12,194 bases of DNA from Clostridium cavendishii DSM 21758 (lineage in GTDB: Bacteria; Bacillota; Clostridia; Clostridiales; Clostridiaceae), in contig NZ_FQZB01000031.1 of NCBI RefSeq assembly GCF_900141845.1, positions 1 through 12,194 of the forward strand, written 5' to 3'. This document shows positions 1-6,826 of this stretch, in pieces. A program made the translations under genes and the position numbers. Every line of letters starts with the position of its first letter. Positions within the stretch are counted from its first letter, which is position 1. Under the pieces are notes generated by a model, which saw only the letters and a list, made by a program, of their open reading frames with translations, was not told the origin of the DNA and did not search any database.

Positions 1-246
1 CCTGCACCTTGCATCTCTCCATTATCTTTTAAATAATAAAAAGTTCCATCTATTTTTTGCCATCCTGTCTGCATTCCGCCTTTTTCATCAAAGTGATACC
101 ATGAACCTTTTATTTGTGCCCAGCCTGCACCTTGCATCTCTCCATTATCTTTTAAATAATAGAAAGTTCCGTCTATTTTTTGCCATCCTGTCTGCATTAC
201 CCCATTGTTATCAAAATAATACCAATGATTCTCTATTTGTGCCCAC
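1..246 (-). repeat. Tandem 123-bp repeat coding for paired wall-binding repeats
   Basis: Two copies of a 123-bp unit (1-123 and 124-246) encode 41 residues each, that is, two alternating 20/21-residue wall-binding repeats. The first 75 or so bases of the copies differ at only two positions that I can see (39 and 48 of the unit), while the remaining part is more diverged. A third, more degenerate unit lies at about 247-306. The near-identity suggests recent duplication or gene conversion, and the copy number probably varies between strains. Confidence 0.85.
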
Positions 247-434
247 CCTTTTTTAGTAACACCATTTTCATCATAATAATACCACTTACCATCCTTTTGT
301 TGCCATTGTGATTTTATTACTACATTTGTTATATTAATATCATCATTTGTAGTTGCTTTAACCTCTATATTATTACAATATTGTACTGTGGAAACTATAC
401 TTAATAATATTAAAATTTTTGCTATTCTTTTCAT
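1..434 (-). CDS. Secreted choline-binding-type cell-wall-binding repeat protein (N-terminal part, runs off window)
   Basis: The first 144 codons are present; the gene continues beyond base 1. The start is ATG at 434, 4 nt after an AGGAGGA site (439-445). Residues 1-27 look like a signal peptide: MKR, a hydrophobic stretch (IAKILILLSIVSTV), then a possible signal peptidase I site after VKA (25-27). Cys20 is not in a proper lipobox (VQYC), so a lipoprotein is unlikely. From about residue 43 the chain is made of 20-21-residue aromatic repeats of the form GWxxxxGxWYYFDxxGxMQ (CW_binding_1/choline-binding family), which in known proteins bind choline or other wall polymers. The repeats begin right after the signal peptide, so any catalytic or other domain would be C-terminal and outside the window. 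The ligand and the enzymatic role, if any, cannot be told. It is probably exported and held on the cell wall non-covalently. Confidence 0.88.
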   Translation of the reverse strand, partial: MKRIAKILILLSIVSTVQYCNNIEVKATTNDDINITNVVIKSQWQQKDGKWYYYDENGVTKKGWAQIENHWYYFDNNGVMQTGWQKIDGTFYYLKDNGEMQGAGWAQIKGSWYHFDEKGGMQTGWQKIDGTFYYLKDNGEMQGA

Positions 435-500
435 TCTATCCTCCTATTAAAGCTCTATAATATTTTTTATTATCTATTTTTCTTTTTTATCTCATGTTAA

Positions 501-537
501 ATTGTTTCTGAGTATATACTCCATCTATTAAAACAAT
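501..537 (-). repeat. Nested inverted repeats in the leader of the wall-binding gene
   Basis: An outer pair of 7-bp arms (ATTGTTT at 501-507, AAACAAT at 531-537) encloses a perfect 12-bp palindrome, GAGTATATACTC (510-521). Both lie just downstream of the predicted transcription start of the leftward gene, so they could be an operator or an RNA hairpin. No binding protein can be assigned. Confidence 0.45.
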
Positions 538-554
538 AGTTATAACATTACATA

Positions 555-583
555 ATTGTATAATATTATCAATATACTTGCAA
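555..583 (-). promoter_or_regulatory. Predicted sigma-A promoter of the wall-binding protein gene
   Basis: Read on the minus strand, TTGCAA (583-578) is followed by a 17-nt spacer and TACAAT (560-555), 4/6 and 5/6 matches to consensus. It would give a leader of roughly 110 nt before the ATG at 434. The region is AT-rich, so chance matches are possible. Confidence 0.5.
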
Positions 584-807
584 CTTCTTACTTCTTCTCA
601 ACTTTTTCTCAAACAAAGTTTTCTTGCTAATAATTGCCATTTGAACAAATTAATTCAATATTTTTGATTATTTAATAAAATATAATTATATTTTATCATT
701 TTTTTATATTTTTATTATTTTTTATATTTTATATAAATTTCTTCATTATATTACATATTTATACTTTTAGGCAATATAAAAAGTTATATAAAAATACTTT
801 CGATTAA

Positions 808-843
808 TGTTATAATACAAAATGAAGAATTTACTTAAGGAGG
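808..843 (+). promoter_or_regulatory. Extended -10 promoter and ribosome binding site of the dinG-type gene
   Basis: TGTTATAAT (808-816) is a perfect extended -10 element; no good -35 lies 17 bp upstream, which extended -10 promoters can tolerate. AAGGAGG at 837-843 sits 7 nt before the ATG at 851 and fixes that start. Confidence 0.6.
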
Positions 844-850
844 ATGAACT

Positions 851-3800
851 ATGACTAAATTTAATACTATTAATCTAAATGAACTTAAGAGTTATTTTAA
901 AAATGTAGTTTATTTAGATATAGAAACCAGCGGATTAAATGCCTCCTTATATGGTAATAAGTCAAAATCTGAAATATTAGAAATAGGTGCTATCAAGTTT
1001 ACAGATGGCACACCATCTGTTTTTCATACATTTATAAGGCCTAAATTTGGCATCCCAGAAACCATTTTTGATCTTTGTGAAGATTTAAATGCAGAAGACT
1101 TAAATAATGGTATTGATATTTCTGAGGCTTTATTTAAATTAAGTAATTTTTTAGAAGACCTACCACTAATATGTCATAAGGGTAAATTTCAACATGCATT
1201 TTTAACAAGTTATTATAGAGAACACTCTTTAAATTTTAAAAATGAAATTTTAGACACTATGGAACTTTTTGCTCTATTAGAGCCTTATCATAAAGAATTC
1301 AACTTAGATTATTTCATAAAACAAAAGCTTTCTGGTTCTTTAAATTACGAAAAAAATAGAGCTTTGGAAGATGCTAAAGATACTATATTAGTATTAAATC
1401 AAGTTTTAGAAAATAATAATATAACTATTTTTTTAAATGATTATAGTATAAACTTACTAAATTGGAATTGGCTTTCTTATTTGACTAACTACTCTACTCA
1501 TGTAGAAACAGAAAAAATCTTCAAGGGTTCTATGCCAATATCAAGTATAAATATGAAAACCGAACGTAAAAAGATTGGTAATTTAAAGCTTATTAAAGAA
1601 TGTGAAGAAAGCTTAAAAGATATAGAACTTTGGAAAGAAATAAGCCCTAATTATATCTTTAGAAAAGCTCAATATGAAGTTACTAAAAATGTTAGAAAAT
1701 CAATAAATCAAAAGGCTTTTTCTATTATGGAAGCCCCTACTGGTACAGGAAAAAGTGTAGCTTATTTATTACCTTCTATCTACTCTGCCTTACATGGAGA
1801 AAGGGTTTTTATATCTACTAATACTAAGGAACTACAAAATCAACTAGTTTCAAAAGATATTCCTAACCTTTTAAATGCCTTTAATCTTAATAATAAATTA
1901 GACTATAAGGTTATAAAAGGAAAAAACAATTACATATGTCCTGAAGTTCTTGATGATTTGCTAAAGCACTCTCTTAGTAACCAGCTACCTGATAGACTTG
2001 GATTAGTTTATCTACATAGATATGCTAGTAACGGAAAGTTCGGTGATATTGAAGATATTAATCAGTGGGTTGTAGATAACTTTAATTTAAAACCTGTTGT
2101 AACCTTATGTAATGCAGGAAATGATGGTTGTGATATAAATAGTTGTAGTAGACTTTGTTTTTATAAAGAAAGTATAGAGGCTCTAGACGATACTAATTTA
2201 ATTATTTTAAATCATGCACTTTTACTTAGATGGCCTTATAAACAAGAAATTAAAAATGTGATTTTAGATGAAGCACATAATCTTAGAGATTTACTCTTTG
2301 AGGTTTATGCTGAAAGAATTAGCTCTTTAGATATAATAAAATTACTAGATGAAATTGTATCTAAAGATGGTCAAGGTGCATTAGTATATGTATGGCGTAG
2401 TCTTAAAAACAAGGAAAATTCCTCAATTGATAAGATAAGAGAATATATTTCTAGTGCCAAAGCTTCAATAGATGCTATAGGTAAAGTATCTAAGGAGAAT
2501 ATGAATCTATTATATAATTTAGATATAAGTTTTAATAAAGATTTTGCTAATTATAGTAAAGTTCTAACTGCTATGAAAATTCTGATAGAAGATTTAAATC
2601 TTGTTTATAGACCACTAAAAAAATTAATTGATTATAATAACTTAGATGATGAAAATTCTAAGAATAAAAAAGGAATTATATTAGTAAAAAAATGTGATAA
2701 ACTTAAGGCTATAATAGATTTTCTAAACAGTTTTATTATGCCAGAAGAAGAATTTAAATGTAATGGCTTTGTTTGTAATAAGGATAGTTTTTTTTGGGAA
2801 GCTTATATAAAAGATTTAAATCCGGCTAACTATTTTTGTGATAGATTTTTAAAAACTCTTGATAGTTGTGTATTTTTATCTGCAACACTTAAAACTTCTG
2901 GTAAATATGAAGATTTAAAAAAAGCTCTTGCTATTAATTCTGTAGAAGATAAACAAACAATTGAAATTACTGATATAGATAATACCTTTGATTTAAAAAA
3001 GAGAGCTATTATATGTGCTACTAATGATAATATAAGTTATGATAGTTCAAACTTCATTTCTTATTTAGTAGAAAATATATTAAAGCTTACTTCTATAGTT
3101 CCTGGTAACATATTAGTTTTATTTACTTCTAAAAACCGTCAAGAAAATTTTAAAAATTTAATATTACCTGAACTTAATAAGAGACATATAAGGTTATATG
3201 AAAACAAAAAAGATGTAGTTCACCTTAAAGATAGGAGTAAAAAAAGTGTACTTATAGGTTCTAAAGGTTTTTTTGAAGGTATTGATGTTGCTGGTGATGG
3301 ATTAAATTGTGTAGTTCTAGAAAAATTGCCTAATATATCTCCCACAGATCCATTATTCAAAAAACTAATTTCTAAGCAAAAAGTTGATTACGCTTATGGT
3401 GAAATAAATGAACCTAGAGTTTTAACCTCCTTTAAACAATGCTTTGGAAGGCTTATAAGAACTGAATATGATTTTGGTTACTTCTTAGTTATGGATGGTG
3501 GAACAAACTCTAGAATTTGGAGTAAGATAGGTAAGGAATATCCTGGTGTTAGACTATATCATTCATCTATAGATTCCATAATAAAATCTATGCCTAATAA
3601 CTATAAATCATGGGAAAGCATGAATTTTGATAAATTGATCTTAGAAACTAAAGAGCAATTAGCTACAGAATTAAAAAAGGTTAATTTTAAAGATTATAAA
3701 ATTTTAGAAGATACCTTAAATGATTTCTATAAAACTAAATTTAAGGAAAAAAAATTAACTAAATCTATTAATTTATATATAGAAAACAAGAGTATTAATG

Positions 3801-3880
3801 CTTATCATGAATCTGATAATTCACAAGCATACTTAAAAAACAAGAACATACTCTTCTCTGTTTTAAAATCTTTAATATAA
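851..3880 (+). CDS. dinG: DinG-type ATP-dependent DNA helicase with N-terminal DEDD-exonuclease domain
   Basis: This 1009-residue protein is a DinG/Rad3-XPD-like superfamily 2 helicase expected to unwind DNA with 5'-3' polarity in repair or R-loop/D-loop removal. Residues about 18-190 form a DEDDh exonuclease-like domain. Exo I is intact (D23, E25), but the exo II aspartate is replaced (HKGKFQ, Q114) and the exo III histidine is Asn169, with D174 kept, so nuclease activity is doubtful. The helicase follows: Walker A APTGTGKS (295-302), Fe-S-type cysteines C363 (in KGKNNYIC), C427, C432 and C436, DEAH box (473-476), SAT motif (677-679), motif V around 807-827 and motif VI QxxGRxxR (863-870). 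The four cysteines suggest a 4Fe-4S cluster as in E. coli DinG and XPD. The gene appears monocistronic, from its own promoter, and converges on the MFS operon. The family call is firm; the in vivo role is inferred. Confidence 0.92.
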   Translation: MTKFNTINLNELKSYFKNVVYLDIETSGLNASLYGNKSKSEILEIGAIKFTDGTPSVFHTFIRPKFGIPETIFDLCEDLNAEDLNNGIDISEALFKLSNFLEDLPLICHKGKFQHAFLTSYYREHSLNFKNEILDTMELFALLEPYHKEFNLDYFIKQKLSGSLNYEKNRALEDAKDTILVLNQVLENNNITIFLNDYSINLLNWNWLSYLTNYSTHVETEKIFKGSMPISSINMKTERKKIGNLKLIKECEESLKDIELWKEISPNYIFRKAQYEVTKNVRKSINQKAFSIMEAPTGTGKSVAYLLPSIYSALHGERVFISTNTKELQNQLVSKDIPNLLNAFNLNNKLDYKVIKGKNNYICPEVLDDLLKHSLSNQLPDRLGLVYLHRYASNGKFGDIEDINQWVVDNFNLKPVVTLCNAGNDGCDINSCSRLCFYKESIEALDDTNLIILNHALLLRWPYKQEIKNVILDEAHNLRDLLFEVYAERISSLDIIKLLDEIVSKDGQGALVYVWRSLKNKENSSIDKIREYISSAKASIDAIGKVSKENMNLLYNLDISFNKDFANYSKVLTAMKILIEDLNLVYRPLKKLIDYNNLDDENSKNKKGIILVKKCDKLKAIIDFLNSFIMPEEEFKCNGFVCNKDSFFWEAYIKDLNPANYFCDRFLKTLDSCVFLSATLKTSGKYEDLKKALAINSVEDKQTIEITDIDNTFDLKKRAIICATNDNISYDSSNFISYLVENILKLTSIVPGNILVLFTSKNRQENFKNLILPELNKRHIRLYENKKDVVHLKDRSKKSVLIGSKGFFEGIDVAGDGLNCVVLEKLPNISPTDPLFKKLISKQKVDYAYGEINEPRVLTSFKQCFGRLIRTEYDFGYFLVMDGGTNSRIWSKIGKEYPGVRLYHSSIDSIIKSMPNNYKSWESMNFDKLILETKEQLATELKKVNFKDYKILEDTLNDFYKTKFKEKKLTKSINLYIENKSINAYHESDNSQAYLKNKNILFSVLKSLI

Positions 3881-3986
3881 AATAATAGATACTTATCTTT
3901 GTCTCTTGCCTTAATATTGGGACTTAAAATCATAAAAGGTTTTTATAAGCTCCGTTAGAATTTTAAAAACATATAAATAAAAATAA

Positions 3987-4020
3987 AGCCTCCACTATTT
4001 AGGAGGCTCTATTTTCTTTA
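3987..4020. terminator. Bidirectional intrinsic terminator between the dinG-type gene and the MFS operon
   Basis: A perfect 7-bp stem AGCCTCC (3987-3993)/GGAGGCT (4002-4008) has an 8-nt loop. On the minus strand it is followed by a good U-rich tail (TTTATTTTTATTT) and lies just past the MFS stop codon at 4027. On the plus strand the tail CTATTTTCTTTA is weaker but could serve the dinG-type gene about 110 nt upstream. Confidence 0.85.
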
Positions 4021-4026
4021 TATTAA

Positions 4027-5589
4027 TTAAGCGGCTTCTTCTAAAAATTTCTCTTGACTTTTTAACGGCTTTTCCTTAATTAATAAAGTTGTTATAATAG
4101 CAGCAATCAATATGAATATTGATATTATAAATACCTTATGAATTGATATAGATATAACATCCTTTATTTGTACCATTACACTATCAAAAATACCCATTAC
4201 TTGTGCTGGTATTTTTTCTCTAACTTTATTTATAGAATCTGCATTAGTAAATAATTGAGGATTTGAAAATATACTCTTCATAGGATTTGGAACTTTACTT
4301 AAATCCAGTTTATTAAACCCATCATTCATCGAATTCATCATAACAGTTCCTAATACAGCTGAACTGATAGTTCCTCCAATATTCCTAAAAAACTGAACTG
4401 ATGCTGTTACAGATCCTAACTCTCTAACTTCAAATTCATTTTGTATTATCACATTAAATATTGGTAGTGTTAATCCGAGTCCAGCTCCTAATATAACCAT
4501 GTTTCTTACTATTTCAGAACTAGTTGATTCTGTATTCATAAATGTCATAAGCAATACACCTACTAATGATATTACAAATCCTACTATACCCATAGTTTTA
4601 TACTTACCAGTTTTTGATATTAATTGTCCCGCAATTATACTCGTAACTACTAAACCTAAAGTCATAGGTGTAGTTATCATCCCTGAATTAGTAGCACTTG
4701 TCCCCATTACTCCTTGAACAAATAATGGGATAAACGTAATAGCACCAAACATTGCAGCATTAGTTAAAAATGATGCTAAAACTGAAATATTATAGGTTTT
4801 ATTTTTAAAAAACTTTGGAGATAATATTGGCTCCTCAGCCTTTCTTTCAACTATTACAAATATAATTAACATTACTACTGAAAATAATAACATTCCTATT
4901 ATTTGAAAAGACATCCATGCATAATCTCTTCCCCCCCAAGTAAATGCTAAAAGCATAGGAACTAATGCTAATGTTAATAATGTCGCTCCTAAATAATCTA
5001 CTATTTTTTTCACTGATTTATCCACATAATTTGGTAATGCAAAAAACATAACTCCCATGGCTAAAATCCCCACTGGAAGGTTCACATAAAATACCCATCT
5101 CCAGTTTAAATTATCAGTTATATATCCTCCTAAAGCTGGCCCTATAACACTTGAAAGTCCGAATACAGCTGTAACCATACCCATATACTTTCCTCTTTCT
5201 TGTGGTGAAAATATTTGTCCAACTATAGCAAAAGAGTTTGACATCAATATTCCTCCACCTAAACCTTGAATTCCTCTAAATATTATTAATTGAAGCATAG
5301 TTTGTGACAATCCACAAAGAGCCGTTGACACTAAGAAAATAGTTGCTCCTATAAACCAAATAGGCTTTCTTCCATATATGTCCGCTATTTTTCCGAATAT
5401 AGGTATAGCTATAGTTGAACATAACATATAAGCTGTAAATGGCCATGTATAATGTTCCATACCATATAATTCATTTATTATTTTAGGCATAGCAGTACCT
5501 ACAATAGTACTATCTAAAGATGATAAAAGTACGCTGAGCATAACTCCTAACATTATAAAAATTATTTGTCGTTTTTCTAATTTTTTCAT
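4027..5589 (-). CDS. DHA2-family (14-TM) multidrug efflux MFS transporter
   Basis: This is a 520-residue integral membrane protein of the major facilitator superfamily, drug:H+ antiporter-2 type (EmrB/QacA group), expected to export drugs or other amphiphiles using the proton gradient. Visible signatures are motif D1 LDSTIVGTAMP (25-35) in TM1, motif A GKIADIYGRK (66-75) in the TM2-TM3 loop, and the antiporter motif C GLSSVIGPALGG (144-155) in TM5. The length and the hydrophobic profile fit 14 TM helices. The ATG at 5589 is chosen because GGAGG (5598-5602) lies 8 nt upstream; the longer in-frame GTG at 5604 overlaps this site and is unlikely to be used. It is the second gene of an operon, 18 nt after the MarR gene stop, and is presumably derepressed when the MarR protein binds a ligand. 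The substrate cannot be deduced. Confidence 0.93.
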   Translation of the reverse strand: MKKLEKRQIIFIMLGVMLSVLLSSLDSTIVGTAMPKIINELYGMEHYTWPFTAYMLCSTIAIPIFGKIADIYGRKPIWFIGATIFLVSTALCGLSQTMLQLIIFRGIQGLGGGILMSNSFAIVGQIFSPQERGKYMGMVTAVFGLSSVIGPALGGYITDNLNWRWVFYVNLPVGILAMGVMFFALPNYVDKSVKKIVDYLGATLLTLALVPMLLAFTWGGRDYAWMSFQIIGMLLFSVVMLIIFVIVERKAEEPILSPKFFKNKTYNISVLASFLTNAAMFGAITFIPLFVQGVMGTSATNSGMITTPMTLGLVVTSIIAGQLISKTGKYKTMGIVGFVISLVGVLLMTFMNTESTSSEIVRNMVILGAGLGLTLPIFNVIIQNEFEVRELGSVTASVQFFRNIGGTISSAVLGTVMMNSMNDGFNKLDLSKVPNPMKSIFSNPQLFTNADSINKVREKIPAQVMGIFDSVMVQIKDVISISIHKVFIISIFILIAAIITTLLIKEKPLKSQEKFLEEAA

Positions 5590-5597
5590 TTGTATTT

Positions 5598-5602
5598 CCT
5601 CC
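5598..5602 (-). promoter_or_regulatory. Ribosome binding site that fixes the MFS transporter start
   Basis: GGAGG on the minus strand, 8 nt before ATG 5589. The alternative GTG at 5604-5602 shares its last base with this site, so the GTG cannot be served by it. Confidence 0.8.
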
Positions 5603-5607
5603 ACTAA

Positions 5608-6051
5608 TTAATCTTCTTGTATTTTAGATGCTATTTCTACTACCTTTTTAGATGCATTTAAAAGTTCAGATAAATCATCTACACTCAGTAAATTTAATTT
5701 ATTCTTCATATCCTCTCTTAAAATTGTTCTATATTTTTTAATAAAATCAGCACCATTTTCTGTTAGTGTAATATTTATTACTCTCCTATCAGTTTCACTA
5801 TTAATTCTTTCAACTAACTTCTTGCTTATTAGCTTATCTATAACAACTGTCATCTGTGGTTTTGATATTTCGGTCTTCTTACAAATATCTCCTGTAGATT
5901 GTTCACCTATCCTATCTAACAAGAAAAGCACTTGCAAATGAGGTATAGACAAAGACTTATCTAGTCTATCGCTCTTTATTAGTTTTTTATATAAAATTGG
6001 ATATAATCTTAATAGATTATTAACTAACAAATTAATATCATTATTTTCCAT
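5608..6051 (-). CDS. MarR-family transcriptional regulator of the adjacent efflux pump
   Basis: A 147-residue winged helix-turn-helix protein of typical MarR length. The recognition helix region spans about 62-80 (ISKPQMTVVIDKLISKKLV), followed by the wing (81-100) with the conserved DRR and LTENG pattern (D88-R90, L96-G100). N- and C-terminal helices (about 5-45 and 102-147) would form the dimer interface. ATG 6051 is preceded by a GAAGGAAGGGA purine-rich site. It lies directly upstream of the MFS exporter in one operon, behind a promoter overlapped by a 33-bp palindrome, the classic arrangement of an autorepressor that releases its operon when it binds a drug or phenolic ligand. The ligand is unknown. 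Family assignment is strong; repression of its own operon is inferred from layout. Confidence 0.92.
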   Translation of the reverse strand: MENNDINLLVNNLLRLYPILYKKLIKSDRLDKSLSIPHLQVLFLLDRIGEQSTGDICKKTEISKPQMTVVIDKLISKKLVERINSETDRRVINITLTENGADFIKKYRTILREDMKNKLNLLSVDDLSELLNASKKVVEIASKIQED

Positions 6052-6073
6052 ATAAATTCCCTTCCTTCTATTA

Positions 6074-6103
6074 ATTATATTCTCTCTTAATTATTATTAA
6101 CAA
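6074..6103 (-). promoter_or_regulatory. Promoter of the marR-type/MFS operon
   Basis: On the minus strand, TTGTTA (6103-6098) and a perfect TATAAT (6079-6074) are separated by 18 nt. The -35 box lies inside the 33-bp palindrome, so a bound dimer would block RNA polymerase. The predicted leader is short (about 16 nt) but includes the ribosome binding site. Confidence 0.65.
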
Positions 6104-6127
6104 AATTAATAATTAATTTTGTTAATA
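6095..6127. promoter_or_regulatory. 33-bp perfect palindrome, probable MarR operator
   Basis: Perfect inverted repeat with 16-bp arms around a single central base (6111); each arm contains TTAACAAAATTA or its complement. It overlaps the -35 box of the MarR operon. MarR-family dimers typically bind palindromes of this kind in their own promoters; binding by this particular MarR is inferred. Confidence 0.75.
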
Positions 6128-6145
6128 GTTAACTTAATTAACTAT
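6125..6145. promoter_or_regulatory. Second inverted repeat next to the MarR operator
   Basis: ATAGTTAA (6125-6132) and TTAACTAT (6138-6145) form 8-bp arms around a 5-nt spacer, overlapping the end of the first palindrome by 3 bp. It shares the TTAA core and lies upstream of the -35 box, so it may be an auxiliary site for the same regulator. Confidence 0.5.
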
Positions 6146-6200
6146 ATTGCATTTTCTATTATACATCATTTAAGTAAATTTGCAAATATTTTTCTTCTTT

Positions 6201-6238
6201 ACATTAAAATAAGGACTAGCAACGCTAGTCCTTATTTT
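6201..6238 (-). terminator. Intrinsic terminator of the CBS-domain gene
   Basis: A perfect 15-bp stem (6206-6220 with 6224-6238; core AAGGACTAGC/GCTAGTCCTT) closes a 3-nt loop, 5 nt past the stop of the CBS gene. On the minus strand the descending arm ends in TTATTTT. It separates this gene from the marR-type operon downstream. The reverse direction is also U-rich (TTATTTT), but no plus-strand gene precedes it. Confidence 0.88.
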
Positions 6239-6243
6239 CATAT

Positions 6244-6660
6244 TTAACTACTTTTTTTCTTATACATATTATTATAGCAATAATTTATTATATCACTACG
6301 CTTAATTATTCCTATAAAAGTTTTATTATCATCAACTACAGGCACAAAATTTTGTGATACTGCTAAAGATATTAGGTTTTCTATATTAGCATCAATATAT
6401 ACTGATTTATGATGTACTCTTCTTTCTACATCCTTTATCTTTATGGATTCTGTATTCTTAAAATTTAAATCTGGAGTGTTCTTAAGTTTCCATAACAAAT
6501 CACCCTCTGTAAGTGTACCAACATACTTACCTGCTTTATCTATAAGTGGTATAGCTGTATAACCATGATGCTCCATCCTCTCCATTACTTGTCTCATAGT
6601 AGCATCAACGTTCTCATGAACCACTTCATGTTTAGGTGTTAGAAAAAATGCGATATTCAT
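6244..6660 (-). CDS. Stand-alone two-CBS-domain protein
   Basis: The 138-residue protein consists almost entirely of a tandem CBS (Bateman) module: CBS1 about 8-60 (GYTAIPLIDKAGKYVGTLTEGDLLW region, residues 33-57) and CBS2 about 75-128 (NFVPVVDDNKTFIGIIKRSD region, residues 104-123). Such modules bind adenine nucleotides (AMP, ATP, SAM or c-di-AMP) and report energy or signal status to a partner. There is no catalytic domain, so it probably acts by contact with another protein. The GYTAIP strand recalls the c-di-AMP-binding B. subtilis DarB (YkuL), but overall similarity looks limited and I do not assign that name. The start has an AAAGGA site 8 nt upstream. It is flanked by its own terminator and appears to be monocistronic. 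Ligand and partner are unknown. Confidence 0.85.
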   Translation of the reverse strand: MNIAFFLTPKHEVVHENVDATMRQVMERMEHHGYTAIPLIDKAGKYVGTLTEGDLLWKLKNTPDLNFKNTESIKIKDVERRVHHKSVYIDANIENLISLAVSQNFVPVVDDNKTFIGIIKRSDIINYCYNNMYKKKSS

Positions 6661-6712
6661 ATATCTTATCCTTTCTCTGCAAATTATTTAGTGAAGCATT
6701 TAATACTTCCTA

Positions 6713-6741
6713 ATATTATTTTATCATATTTATCGTGTAAA
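6713..6741 (-). promoter_or_regulatory. Possible promoter of the CBS-domain gene
   Basis: TTTACA (6741-6736) and TAATAT (6718-6713) on the minus strand are 17 nt apart, with 5/6 and 4/6 matches to consensus. The leader would be about 45 nt. This is an AT-rich region, so the call is tentative. Confidence 0.35.
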
Positions 6742-6826
6742 TGTTATCCTTTTAACAGTATATTCATAAATCAAAAACGTTTAAGGATATTTTTGACAGT
6801 TTGTTAAAATATAACAAAATCTTTCC

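Larger units (their letters stand above)
435..850. other. Gene-free divergent intergenic region between wall-binding protein and dinG-type genes
   Basis: These 416 bases hold no convincing coding frame on either strand. They contain the promoter and about 110-nt leader of the leftward wall-binding gene (including nested inverted repeats at 501-537), a very AT-rich central stretch with no structure I can identify (about 590-780), and the rightward dinG-type promoter near 808-816. No LexA box of the GAAC-N4-GTTC kind is visible. Confidence 0.7.

Noticed and set aside
1..434. CRISPR-like or other non-coding repeat array
   Set aside because: The repeats are in frame, encode known aromatic wall-binding repeats, and have a 123-bp period with no spacers.
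590..780. Small gene or RNA in the AT-rich intergenic stretch
   Set aside because: No start codon with a ribosome binding site and adequate frame on either strand, and no GC-containing stem.
3925..3965. Second hairpin or partial copy of the 9340-9402 element after the dinG-type gene
   Set aside because: It shares only short words (ATAAGCTC, GAATTTT) in a different order, and the small ATAAAA/TTTTAT stem is too weak to call.
4499..4717. 72-codon open frame on the plus strand inside the MFS gene
   Set aside because: It is antisense to a well-supported membrane protein gene, has no ribosome binding site, and its hydrophobic composition is explained by the complementary strand.
6770..6826. Terminator for the DEDDh exonuclease gene
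   Set aside because: Only AT-only stems (TTTGTTA/TAACAAA and TCAAAAA/TTTTTGA) are seen and no clear U-tract follows, so they cannot be told from chance.
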